Part shown: piece by piece, positions 52,826 to 61,841 of the stretch | How positions within the stretch are numbered: the first letter of the stretch is position 1 | Layout: the number at the start of each line of letters is the position of its first letter | Source of the DNA: Paenibacillus phytorum | Lineage (GTDB): Bacteria > Bacillota > Bacilli > Paenibacillales > NBRC-103111 | DNA length: 64,000 bases | Assembly (NCBI RefSeq): GCF_013141715.1 | Contig: NZ_WHOA01000248.1 | Span: 1-64,000 of the forward strand | Direction: 5' to 3' | The notes under the pieces: model-generated | The model's database searches: none | What the model saw: only the letters and a program-made list of their open reading frames with translations | What the model was told of the DNA's origin: nothing | Program-made: the position numbers and the translations under genes

Positions 52826-53701
52826 TTATTGGTAATGGACTTTCGAATGCAATATCCCGAAATTCAAAAAGGTTATCGTCGAAACTAGTACAAACAAGAC
52901 GACAGCTCCTGCCGAAGCATCCCCGAATCGATAAAATTCGAAGCCAGTTTGGTAAATCCAGTGCACCAAGACATTGGAGGAATTGCCTGGTCCTCCCCCA
53001 GTCATCACCTTGACGGAGTCGAACACCTGAAACGAACCGATAATATTCACAGTGAGCATAAAAAAGATCGTAGGCGACAGCTGAGGAATGATAATTTTAT
53101 AGAACATAATGAAGGGACCCCCATTTTCGAGACGTGCCGCCTCCAACGTTTCACGAGGAATGGAACGCATTCCAGCAATGATCAGAATAATGTTGAAGCC
53201 TAGACTTTTCCAGATGGCCACTAAAATAAGTGACATCAGCGCTGTGTCCGGACTATCGATCCAAAGCAATTTAGGCAGTCCTAACGATTGCAGCCCCATA
53301 TTGAGCAGTCCGGCGTCTTTGTCCATTAACCATTGCCAGAGCAAAGAGACGGACACAAGTGGAATAATGTGGGGTGAAAATACTGCCGTTTGAATGAAGC
53401 TATGGAACCAACCCGGACGGTCCAACATCACGGCCAATACCAGCGATAAGCTGCAGGATATAACGACTGTAAACGTCATGTAGATAAATGTATTGCCCAG
53501 CATCTGTAAAAAATCCTCTGAGCCAAACAATCGCACATAATTGTCAATCGAAACGAATGTCGAGGTTCCGCTTAACAAATCCACCTGATGCAGACTGAGA
53601 TATAACACATAAAAAACCGGATAAACGGTAAATGCGAGACTTCCTATTAAAGCCGGTAGTAAGCATAAATATGCAGTGAAGTCTATCTTACGAAAGGACA
53701 T
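52826..53701 (-). CDS. ABC permease, MalF/UgpA type
   Basis: Six transmembrane helices with EAA loop EAARLENGGPFIMFYKIIIPQL and the downstream segment VMTGGGPGNSSNVLVHWIYQ that marks UgpA/MalF relatives. The EAA motif has Glu-Asn-Gly in place of the usual Asp-Gly-Ala. GAGGAGGGG precedes the ATG. It is 35 bp after the phosphatase gene in the same operon. Confidence 0.9.
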   Translation of the reverse strand: MSFRKIDFTAYLCLLPALIGSLAFTVYPVFYVLYLSLHQVDLLSGTSTFVSIDNYVRLFGSEDFLQMLGNTFIYMTFTVVISCSLSLVLAVMLDRPGWFHSFIQTAVFSPHIIPLVSVSLLWQWLMDKDAGLLNMGLQSLGLPKLLWIDSPDTALMSLILVAIWKSLGFNIILIIAGMRSIPRETLEAARLENGGPFIMFYKIIIPQLSPTIFFMLTVNIIGSFQVFDSVKVMTGGGPGNSSNVLVHWIYQTGFEFYRFGDASAGAVVLFVLVSTITFLNFGILHSKVHYQ

Positions 53702-53736
53702 CCGACCCCTCCTCTATTTTCGCCCCAAGGGACCTA

Positions 53737-54714
53737 TTATTCATGGGTCAACAACAAATTTCGAAGATTTTGCTTCTTAACGGCCGTTAAACCAAGCCCC
53801 TTCTCCAGGAATCCTTCTATCGTTCCATATTGAAGGTGAATCTCATCGAAAGCTGCTTGCAAATATTCGGGACGAACCTCAAAAAGAAACATAAGCGAGT
53901 CGTCTTGGTTTGTTAGATTCGGCTGTACGGTACGGATCAGCTTCTTATACAGGCTATCTTTATATAGATTTGTCAGCAGATAATCTTCCATAATCGTCTG
54001 TTCCGGCACGCCTAACGCCATCAATAAAATGGCAGAACCGAACCCTGTACGGTCTTTCCCGGCAACACAATGCTGTACGACAGGAACTCCTCTCTCACTG
54101 AGGAGCTGTTGGAACAAGGTGGCAAACTCCTTTGTATGATTTAAGACATAATTTCTGTTTGCCAGAATCAATCTTTCACTGGGTTCAAGTGATTCGGTGG
54201 TAACGATTGGGATGCGGACTCTGCGAACGTTACCCCATTCCGGATAGGAGAACATACTTTCTACTTCATCACCTCGATAATCGCAGATCAATTGAATGCC
54301 GCATTGCTTCAAATAAACGTGATCGCGCTCTGTTAATTCAGAGGGGATGCATTGTTCCGAACGAAATAACAAACCCCATTTGGTATAGCGTCCGTCTTCC
54401 GTCCTATAACCCCCTAAATCGCGAAGATTAGCCATTCCATCAAGCGGCAAACGGCGTTCCGCTACCGTGCGAACCGCACCATGCTGAGACTTCAGATGGT
54501 AGTACGTTCTTTGTCCGGGATTCGGATCTTGAAAAACCAGCGATGCCGCTAAAGCAGATTCATCCGTTAACTTTGAACCCAGTTGTTGAAAATGTTCCGG
54601 TGACGGGCTCCAAAATACTTCCACGCGTCCGAGTTCTTGGGTGCTTCGCCAAGATAGTTTCAGCTTTTTGTTATCGATTCGATCGAGTTGCACTTGTAAG
54701 AATGGGTTTTCCAT
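53737..54714 (-). CDS. Tyrosine-phosphatase-fold protein with N-terminal beta-sandwich
   Basis: The C-terminal 235 residues are homologous to the protein at 43657-44439: NLRDLGGYRTEDGRYTKWG (97-115) and the P-loop H-C-V-A-G-K-D-R-T-G with Cys216 and Arg222. An additional N-terminal domain of about 90 residues (LDRIDNKKLKLSWRST) looks like a fibronectin-III sandwich. No signal peptide is visible. It heads the MalFG-type importer operon and is divergent from a GntR gene. Two such phosphatases in adjacent sugar operons is unusual. Confidence 0.83.
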   Translation of the reverse strand: MENPFLQVQLDRIDNKKLKLSWRSTQELGRVEVFWSPSPEHFQQLGSKLTDESALAASLVFQDPNPGQRTYYHLKSQHGAVRTVAERRLPLDGMANLRDLGGYRTEDGRYTKWGLLFRSEQCIPSELTERDHVYLKQCGIQLICDYRGDEVESMFSYPEWGNVRRVRIPIVTTESLEPSERLILANRNYVLNHTKEFATLFQQLLSERGVPVVQHCVAGKDRTGFGSAILLMALGVPEQTIMEDYLLTNLYKDSLYKKLIRTVQPNLTNQDDSLMFLFEVRPEYLQAAFDEIHLQYGTIEGFLEKGLGLTAVKKQNLRNLLLTHE

Positions 54715-54740
54715 GAATAAATTTAACTCCTCTTTTATAT

Positions 54741-54758
54741 GTGTACAACGTTGTATAC
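54741..54758. promoter_or_regulatory. Probable GntR operator
   Basis: GTGTACAACGTTGTATAC is an 18-bp palindrome with one mismatched pair and a perfect 12-bp core, TACAACGTTGTA. The GT-N-TAC form is typical of FadR-type GntR sites. It lies 27 bp upstream of the phosphatase ATG and faces the divergent GntR gene. Confidence 0.65.
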
Positions 54759-54903
54759 ATGTAACTATACATGCTATTTGTAAAACAGGTGTTAACTCTA
54801 ATTAAAGAAAATATGAAGAAAGGAAGACCTATCCATTTCAGTTGCAAAAGGGGAACCCTGCGGTGTACAATTTCAATAGCCGCGAAGGAAAGAGGAATTT
54901 TTC

Positions 54904-55542
54904 ATGTCCAAAAAATCACTAGAGTCTATCGCCTATCAATTAATTCGAGAGAAGATCGTTAACTGCGAATACTTACCTGGTACCATGCTATCCGAGAATG
55001 AACTAGCAAACATATTGAATATGAGCCGCACTCCTATTCGCTCCGCTCTATCCCATTTGGAGTCCGAAGGATTAATCGTCTCCTTCCAAAAACGCGGTAT
55101 TCAAGTGAAAGAAATTTCATATAAAGAAGTCATCGATATGTATGAGGTCGTGCTCTCCATGCTAACGCATACATTGGATCAAGTAGTCTTACGAGGTTAT
55201 TCTTTTCCTGTGGAATTATTAGAAGATTTGTTGAATCAGCAAATACAAGCCAGCAAGACTAACGATTATCGTAAATATATAGAATACTCCCTTCTGTTTC
55301 GACGAGCGGTCATTTCCGCCTGTAATAATGAAGCGATGCTGCAAACCATGGATTCAATTCGTGATAAAATGATCATGAAGTCAGTCGCTCATTGGACACA
55401 AACTCCTCATCTGGAGCACTATTCAGCGAACCAAATTAACGAGTCGGCGTTTAAAGCCATTCGATTAGGACATATCGAGGAGGCAAAACGGATATTTATC
55501 GATGCCTTTGACCGCTTGAGAGGTAGGACTATGCTGGAGTGA
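54904..55542 (+). CDS. GntR-family regulator (FadR/FCD type)
   Basis: The winged helix reads MLSENELANILNMSRTPIRSALSHLESEGLI, given here as positions 27-57, and is followed by a helical FCD ligand-binding domain of about 140 residues. GAAAGAGGAA precedes the ATG. It is divergent from the MalFG-type importer operon with a palindrome between, so it most likely represses that operon and responds to a metabolite of its substrate. Confidence 0.85.
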   Translation: MSKKSLESIAYQLIREKIVNCEYLPGTMLSENELANILNMSRTPIRSALSHLESEGLIVSFQKRGIQVKEISYKEVIDMYEVVLSMLTHTLDQVVLRGYSFPVELLEDLLNQQIQASKTNDYRKYIEYSLLFRRAVISACNNEAMLQTMDSIRDKMIMKSVAHWTQTPHLEHYSANQINESAFKAIRLGHIEEAKRIFIDAFDRLRGRTMLE

Positions 55543-55559
55543 GAAGAGTTTAACATTAT

Positions 55560-55608
55560 AGCCCACACAAAAAGCATCGCGTGAATCGCGGTGCTTTTTG
55601 TGTGGGCT
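55560..55608. terminator. Very strong convergent terminator
   Basis: A 22-bp stem, AGCCCACACAAAAAGCA and its complement extended by CGCG, with one G-T pair and a 5-nt loop. It separates the GntR gene and the next importer operon and contains T-runs in both directions. Confidence 0.8.
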
Positions 55609-55786
55609 ATTTACCAAAATAATTTGCTACATCCACGGATACGTTAACTTTAGATTCTAACGTCGAATTTCACTCTTCCACTCCCCTTTATTTGTTCTAC
55701 CATCACTTTGAAGGATTGCATACCCGTTGGCCAGGTTCATCCGTCTAAAAGTTACAGTTGTGCTTGGGGGAGAATTAGAAATCGAG

Positions 55787-57397
55787 TTATTTTACTTGTT
55801 TCCAACGGTCATAGGCCGCCTGATAGATGCCAACTGCTTCGTCCATTTTCATTTTCTTAATCGTATCTACATACTTATCCCAGTTCTGCAGCGGCTCGTT
55901 TCCTAAAATGAATTTCGCTTCCATCTGATCGATATACGTATTCAAATCAGCTTCGAGCGTGGACAGACGCTTCTGCTCCTCCTGCGTAAAGTAAACCGAC
56001 GGATAGCCGTTTCTTAGGTAAGGCGTGTAGGACTGCTTCACTTCTTTGTCCAGATTGGATACGTGCGCCAGGTCAAGCTTTAAAATAAAGTCCGAATCGA
56101 CGATGCCCGGAAGCACAGTGCCGGCGCTTGGGGTTATTTTACCACCGCGGAATTCTTCCGTGTTCTTGTATCCTTCCGGGAGAATTTTGCTCCATTTCGT
56201 CTTGCCGGCATCGCTCCACTTCCAGCCGACGCCCTCCAGTCCTTGAGAAGCGAACGCACCGCCCTCCGGGGAATACAAGTAATCGACCCATCGCATCGTC
56301 GCTTCCTGATGTTTATTCTTATTCGTAATCGCGAATGTTCCTCGGGTGATACCGGGGCTCTTCGGCCACATCTTGGTCGAGTTCGTGCTGCTCGTGAGCG
56401 GTGGCAGCGCCATATAATTATAGCTGTCTTCTACCGTGGAGACGAGATACGCCCCAGCATTGGAGAAAACCCCGATCCTCCCACCGTTTCCTTTTGCCAC
56501 CATCTGCTGATTCGTCTGCGTAAAAGCTTCCTCGTCCAACAACTTATCCTTCGTCAGCTTGTTCATAAAGGTAAGGTATTGCTTATACCCTTCCTGAACG
56601 GCTACATAGACGACTTTGTCCTGAATGACATCGACTCTGTTGTTGACAAAGCCAAACGAGCTTAACAGGCTTATCCGCAGCATCGGAAGCGTCGCTTTAT
56701 CGAAAGACAGCGGGATTTCGTCCGCTTTGCCGTTCTTATTCGGGTCCTTATCTTTGAAGTCTTTCAACACCTGATACAGGCCGTCGATCGTCGTCGGAGG
56801 CTGCAGGCCTAAGTTGCTCAGCCATTGCTTATTCAGCCACAGCTTCGCCAACGCCTGATCCCTGGGCACGTTGTTGATTTGCGGCAGCGCATAAATATGC
56901 CCGTCGATCGTCGTGATCGAGCGCTTCAAATCCGGATTCGTATCGATCAGCTTCTTGACGTTTGGCGCATATTTCTCGATCAAGCTTTCAAGCGGAATAA
57001 GCACGCCCTGCCCGCCGTAAGTAATTTCGTCATTAACGGTGAGATTGCCTCCGAAAAACAGATCGGGGACTTCCCCGCTCGCGAATGCCAGATTTTTCTT
57101 CTCGTTATAGCTGTCCGACGACGGCGTGTCGAATTTGAAGCCGATGTTCGTCAATTTTTCCATTTCCTGAAAAAATTGCAGTTGATCCCACGAGCCTTGA
57201 ATAGCCGCTTTGGAGCCAAGCAGATTTAAGGTAATTTTCTCTTTGACCACGGGAAAACCCGAGGCATTCAAATTGACAGGCGCACTAGCCTTCCCTTGAT
57301 TTCCTTCGCCCGTAGGAGCCACCTGTTCCTTGGAGCAAGCTGTTAGCAGTGTACCAACTAACGTCAGTGACAAACCGATCATGACATGTTTTTGCAT
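55787..57397 (-). CDS. Carbohydrate ABC binding lipoprotein, LplA type (fifth importer)
   Basis: Lipobox L-L-T-A-C (Cys21). The mature N-terminus has NLNASGFPVVKEKITL, nearly the same as in the lipoprotein at 30309-31943, and FKDKDPNKNGKADEIP is a shared loop. AATAGGGGGA precedes the ATG. It is the last gene of the operon LplB-YtcP-lipoprotein. The glycoside hydrolase at 61842 may supply its substrate from outside the cell. Confidence 0.9.
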   Translation of the reverse strand: MQKHVMIGLSLTLVGTLLTACSKEQVAPTGEGNQGKASAPVNLNASGFPVVKEKITLNLLGSKAAIQGSWDQLQFFQEMEKLTNIGFKFDTPSSDSYNEKKNLAFASGEVPDLFFGGNLTVNDEITYGGQGVLIPLESLIEKYAPNVKKLIDTNPDLKRSITTIDGHIYALPQINNVPRDQALAKLWLNKQWLSNLGLQPPTTIDGLYQVLKDFKDKDPNKNGKADEIPLSFDKATLPMLRISLLSSFGFVNNRVDVIQDKVVYVAVQEGYKQYLTFMNKLTKDKLLDEEAFTQTNQQMVAKGNGGRIGVFSNAGAYLVSTVEDSYNYMALPPLTSSTNSTKMWPKSPGITRGTFAITNKNKHQEATMRWVDYLYSPEGGAFASQGLEGVGWKWSDAGKTKWSKILPEGYKNTEEFRGGKITPSAGTVLPGIVDSDFILKLDLAHVSNLDKEVKQSYTPYLRNGYPSVYFTQEEQKRLSTLEADLNTYIDQMEAKFILGNEPLQNWDKYVDTIKKMKMDEAVGIYQAAYDRWKQVK

Positions 57398-57426
57398 GAA
57401 GATCCCCCTATTTATTCATCATTGGA

Positions 57427-58323
57427 TTATCCTTTAATCGATCCGATCAGAACGCCCTTCACGAAATACCGTTGAACAAATGGATATACGATAATAACTG
57501 GCAGCGTCGAAACCATAATAACTGCATATTTGACGATTTCCGCAATTCGCGCCTGAACCGCCAGCGCATCGAGATCTCCGCCCCCGCCTGTCATCATATC
57601 CGTGCTGACCTGCTGTTGGACTAATATTTCTTTGAGAATTAATTGCAGTGGAAACAAGGTCCGATCGGATAAATAGATCAAGGCATTGAAGAAAGCATTC
57701 CAGTGCCCGACACCATAAAATAAGGCCATTACAGCTATAATAGGAGCCGATAAGGGCAGTACGATGCGCACGAATAAGCGTGTATTGGAGCATCCGTCTA
57801 TTTCCGCTGATTCCTGAAGCTCTTTGGGAATATTCATCTGAAAAAATGTTCTACATACAATGATATTCCAGATCGTCGCTGCGTTCGGGATCAGCAAAGC
57901 CCAAACTGTGTTAATCATCCCGAGGTTCTTGATCAGCAAATAGGTCGGGATCAAACCCCCGCCGAAAAACATCGTAAAGACGAAAGCGGCCATGATCGCA
58001 TTGCGCCCCACCATATCCCCCCGGGAAAGCGCATATGCGCATGGCAGCGTCACAAGCAAATTGATAGCGGTTCCAATAATGGTGTACAGGATCGTGTTTC
58101 GATAGCCTACCCACAACTCCTTGTTATGAAACACCCGCTCGAAGCCTTCGAACGTGATTCCCTGCGGCCACAGCCACAGCTTGCCCTGGTTGACCAGAAT
58201 CGGGTCGCTGATGGAAGCGCTGATGATATAGATCAAAGGATAACAAACCAAAAGTAAAACGATAGCCAAAAACAGCTTATTGCAAACCGTGAATAATACG
58301 TCCGTCCACGAATCTCGAATCAT
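57427..58323 (-). CDS. Carbohydrate ABC permease, YtcP type (fifth importer)
   Basis: Six transmembrane helices, EAA loop ESAEIDGCSNTRLFVRIVLPLS and C-terminal FVKGVLIGSIKG. GAAAAGAGGGTAGGCA precedes the ATG. It shares long stretches with the subunit at 29403-30284, so importers two and five arose by duplication. Confidence 0.92.
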   Translation of the reverse strand: MIRDSWTDVLFTVCNKLFLAIVLLLVCYPLIYIISASISDPILVNQGKLWLWPQGITFEGFERVFHNKELWVGYRNTILYTIIGTAINLLVTLPCAYALSRGDMVGRNAIMAAFVFTMFFGGGLIPTYLLIKNLGMINTVWALLIPNAATIWNIIVCRTFFQMNIPKELQESAEIDGCSNTRLFVRIVLPLSAPIIAVMALFYGVGHWNAFFNALIYLSDRTLFPLQLILKEILVQQQVSTDMMTGGGGDLDALAVQARIAEIVKYAVIMVSTLPVIIVYPFVQRYFVKGVLIGSIKG

Positions 58324-58337
58324 TGCCTACCCTCTTT

Positions 58338-59297
58338 TCACCACAAGCTCGTCTGGCTTGTCCTTTTCGCGATTTTATTCACGGTCATCAGCAGCACGAA
58401 ATTGATTATCGCATTGAATAAGCCCACCGCCGCCGAGAAGCTGTACTGCCCTTGGAGCAATCCGCTGCGGTAAACGAAGGTCGAAATGACATCCGAAGAC
58501 TCCATATTGATTGGATTTTGCAGCAAAAACACTTTCTCGAAGCCTACAGCCATAAAGCTTCCTACGTTTAAAATAAGTAAAATGATAATAGTGGGCATAA
58601 TGCCCGGAATGTTAATGTGCCGAACGCGCTGCAAGCGATTAGCCCCGTCGATTACGGCTGCCTCATGCTGCTGGGGATCAATCCCCGCAAGTGCCGCCAG
58701 ATAAATGATCGTCCCCCAGCCCATGTTCTGCCATACGCCAGAAAGGACAAAAATCGTTTTAAACCATCCCGGCTCCATCAAAAAAGCGATTGGCTCTCCA
58801 CCGAGGACCTTCATCACTTGATTGATAATGCCTGTAGTCGGCGATAAGAAAGAAATAATAATACCTGCCATAACTACGACCGATATGAAGTGCGGCATAT
58901 AGGTCACCGTCTGCACAAGCTTCTTGAAAAAACCATTCTTCAGCTCGTTCATCGCGAGCGCAAGAATGATCGGTATTGGAAACCCTACCGCCAGCTCGTA
59001 CAGGCTGATGCCGATCGTATTTCGGATGAGTGACCAAAAATAATAGCTGGCGAAGAAGTGCCGGAAATGTTCGAGGCCTACCCACTCGCTTCCCCAAATC
59101 CCTTTTACTGCTGTGAAATCCTTGAACGCGATTTGAATTCCGTATAAAGGAATATAGTGAAAAATAATAAAGTAAGCGATTGCGGGTAAGGCGAATACAT
59201 AAAGCTCCCAGTTTTTCCATATGCGCTTCATGGATTTGGATTTCATTTTTACTCTTGTTGTCGGCGTAATCACATGATCCGCAATGACCTTTCCCAT
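58338..59297 (-). CDS. Carbohydrate ABC permease, LplB type (fifth importer)
   Basis: Six transmembrane helices, LYGIQIAFKDF, EAA loop EAAVIDGANRLQRVRHINIPG and C-terminal SQTSLW. AGGAGGTGCAAG precedes the ATG. It is 108 bp downstream of the AraC gene on the same strand, so it may be read from the regulator's promoter or from its own in that gap. Confidence 0.92.
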   Translation of the reverse strand: MGKVIADHVITPTTRVKMKSKSMKRIWKNWELYVFALPAIAYFIIFHYIPLYGIQIAFKDFTAVKGIWGSEWVGLEHFRHFFASYYFWSLIRNTIGISLYELAVGFPIPIILALAMNELKNGFFKKLVQTVTYMPHFISVVVMAGIIISFLSPTTGIINQVMKVLGGEPIAFLMEPGWFKTIFVLSGVWQNMGWGTIIYLAALAGIDPQQHEAAVIDGANRLQRVRHINIPGIMPTIIILLILNVGSFMAVGFEKVFLLQNPINMESSDVISTFVYRSGLLQGQYSFSAAVGLFNAIINFVLLMTVNKIAKRTSQTSLW

Positions 59298-59405
59298 GTT
59301 TGACTTGCACCTCCTTTCCGCTCTGATAGGCTTAAATCTAACCGGAGCGAGCTTACCCGTAAAGAAGGCGGTTTTTGCAAGGGGGGCGACATTTGTTTCC
59401 TTGAT

Positions 59406-61676
59406 TTACTGCGAGTTTTTGGCATATAAACTGCGATATTGTGCTGGCGTTACCCCCTCCAGCTTCTTGAATTTCCTGCGAAACTGCGAAATATCCTCAT
59501 AGCCGACATCCTGAATGATTGCCTGAATGGATTTATTGGTTTGCAGCAGCTCGCGCTTCACTTCCTCAATTCTCAAATCCGATATGTACTCCGTAAAATT
59601 CGAGCCCATTTGCTCCTTGAAATATCGACTTAGCGATGAAGCGGATAGATGGAATCGTACGGCCACCTGATCTAGGCCCAGATCATAATTTCGAAAATGC
59701 TCATGGACGAACTGAACGATATCGTCACGCAAAGCCATATTTTTGTTTTCATTCAAGGATTGTACCGCGCCGCAAATTTCGGAGACTAATTCCGTCAGTC
59801 TGTTTTCGAGCTCCTGCAGGGATTGAAATTCAAGCAAGCCTCTGATCCGATGCGAGTAATCGCCTACGTTCATTTGGCTGATCGTCTTGAATACCGCATT
59901 GATGATGTCAAAACACATACAGCGGACGAGTAGGATGGATACTGATTTGTCATATATGCTCTGAAGCATGGCCGCAAGCGCTTCCTGTGCGACCGTTTCG
60001 TTCCCCTGCTTCAAGCTCTGCATGAATCGGACCTGTTCCTCGACAGAATAATAAAAGGCATGCTCCTGCAGCGCCATGATGTCCTCGAAAAAGATAATGC
60101 TGCCGACTCCCGCTTTCATTTTGTACTCCATCGCAGCGGAAGCTTCGATAAAGGAAATGCCGATTTGTTCTGGCTCGGCGCATGGCGTTCCGATTCCTAT
60201 TGTCGCCTGTACACCTTGCTTGTCCTCAAGCGACTTATGTAGTTCCTTTGCAAAGCTCTGGACTTTATGATGTATGTCATTTCCCTCGTTCATGACGACA
60301 ACAAGCGCTAGTGCGCCTTCATGTATAAGCTCCACCGCATAGGCTTCTCCGCCCGCAAAAGAAAGCTGTGTCGATCCAGTAAATACTGCCCGCTGACCGT
60401 CTTCTCCCCGCTCCTTCTCCATCGCAAGCAGCATGACGATATAAGAGGAATCGCTCGCTATAAATTCCTGATAAAACGGATTTTTCTGAAGCTCCTCCTT
60501 GCTTTTGAAGCTGCCCTTCAACAGATCCGTCAGGAAACGCTCGCGTAATACAGGAAGCTGCGCGTCGACCTGCTCCCTTAACTGCTGATTGCTATCGAAC
60601 GTGGTAACGAGCGTATCGTGAATAAGCTCCAGCTCGTTTTTTGTCGACTTCCCCGCTTCGCCAGACCAATTAAGCTGAATATACTGCATCAAACCGCGAA
60701 TCGGTTTGTACTGCCTAATGGACAACAGTATGATAAGCGTCAAACCGACGGATGTCAGAGACAACAGCACATAAAACAGCAAGGTTTTCGTTTCCACGAC
60801 TCGGGCTAGAAATTGAGACGTCGGCATGGACACTACGTAAGACCATCCATTCAACTCCGACCTAAGGTATACGACCGACTGCTCTTCTCCGTTGATGTGG
60901 AAATTGTATACGCCAGTATCCTGGATATTGTGCAAGGAATCTGCCACTTCACGGAAGACTAAGCTTGTTTTTTTGCTTTTGGTAGCCAATAATTTTTTAT
61001 TTTCATCCAAAATGAACACGCTGCCGCTCTTCTCTCCCAGCACATGTTCAAACAGATTCGTTAGCAAGGTTTCGTTGATCATGAACAGGACCGTGCTGAA
61101 TGGAACGTCCTGATTGAACGGAATCGGAACAACGTAGGTTAAATATCGCTTTTCTTCATAATTATTGATCTCCACCTTCTCAGAAGGTCTCATAATGGGC
61201 CTGGGCGTACCATTGATATCCTGAATAAACGTATCGGAGCCCCAGTTCTCGAATTTATAATAGCGGTCGAGGAATGTTGCTAAGGATGTCAGCCCTCTTG
61301 ATGAATAGATCGTGGAATCCCCCCGAAAAAATAAAAATAAATCATCGATGATGCCGCTGCTCTCTTTGTAGCGGTCTAGCTCTGTAATGGCTTCCTTGGC
61401 TGTGTATATGTCGTTTCTCACCATATAGGAAGTAAGCCTAGGATCATAAGAAATTTTCGCGGCGATATGCTGCAGTACCTTCATCTGTCCTTCGACGGCT
61501 TCCTTAACCTGCTGCAGCTTGTCCATGTTCGCAGCTTCGATTTCCTTCTTTACATTCATAACCATGTTTTTATACATCAGACCACCCATGATGAGAAGCG
61601 GAATTGAAAAAATTAAAGAAAAGGAAAGTATGTATTTGACAAGCGTCATGGAAAAAACCTTTTTTGCAGCCATCAT
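59406..61676 (-). CDS. Membrane-anchored AraC regulator with extracellular Cache-type sensor
   Basis: Transmembrane helices at about 12-34 and 297-318 enclose a large extracellular sensor. A C-terminal AraC double helix-turn-helix (VRFHLSASSLSRYFKEQMG and SIQAIIQDVGYEDISQFRRKFKK) follows. TTGAAGGGGGATT precedes the ATG pair. Same architecture as the regulator at 25945-28173, fitting the paralogous importers. It probably activates the importer genes directly downstream. Confidence 0.9.
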   Translation of the reverse strand: MMAAKKVFSMTLVKYILSFSLIFSIPLLIMGGLMYKNMVMNVKKEIEAANMDKLQQVKEAVEGQMKVLQHIAAKISYDPRLTSYMVRNDIYTAKEAITELDRYKESSGIIDDLFLFFRGDSTIYSSRGLTSLATFLDRYYKFENWGSDTFIQDINGTPRPIMRPSEKVEINNYEEKRYLTYVVPIPFNQDVPFSTVLFMINETLLTNLFEHVLGEKSGSVFILDENKKLLATKSKKTSLVFREVADSLHNIQDTGVYNFHINGEEQSVVYLRSELNGWSYVVSMPTSQFLARVVETKTLLFYVLLSLTSVGLTLIILLSIRQYKPIRGLMQYIQLNWSGEAGKSTKNELELIHDTLVTTFDSNQQLREQVDAQLPVLRERFLTDLLKGSFKSKEELQKNPFYQEFIASDSSYIVMLLAMEKERGEDGQRAVFTGSTQLSFAGGEAYAVELIHEGALALVVVMNEGNDIHHKVQSFAKELHKSLEDKQGVQATIGIGTPCAEPEQIGISFIEASAAMEYKMKAGVGSIIFFEDIMALQEHAFYYSVEEQVRFMQSLKQGNETVAQEALAAMLQSIYDKSVSILLVRCMCFDIINAVFKTISQMNVGDYSHRIRGLLEFQSLQELENRLTELVSEICGAVQSLNENKNMALRDDIVQFVHEHFRNYDLGLDQVAVRFHLSASSLSRYFKEQMGSNFTEYISDLRIEEVKRELLQTNKSIQAIIQDVGYEDISQFRRKFKKLEGVTPAQYRSLYAKNSQ

Positions 61677-61775
61677 AATCCCCCTTCAAACCAAGCCATT
61701 ATAAAGCCGTGCTGCATCCTATTATAATTGCTTTACCGGATTTCGTAAAAGCAGGCCGGGCAAAGAAGAAAAAAA

Positions 61776-61795
61776 GGCGATTGCGATGAATCGCC
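61776..61795 (-). terminator. Terminator of the glycoside hydrolase gene
   Basis: GGCGATT pairs with AATCGCC across GCGATG. On the minus strand CTTTTTTTC follows. It lies 47 bp beyond the hydrolase stop codon. Confidence 0.65.
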
Positions 61796-61841
61796 CCCGC
61801 CAAGAAAAAGATAATCATTCCGAATAAGCTGCCTAAGGCCA

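Noticed and set aside
59310..59405. Possible direct repeat (TCGCC/CCGCC) ahead of the fifth importer
   Set aside because: Spacing is about 18 bp and similarity is short; not convincing as an AraC site.
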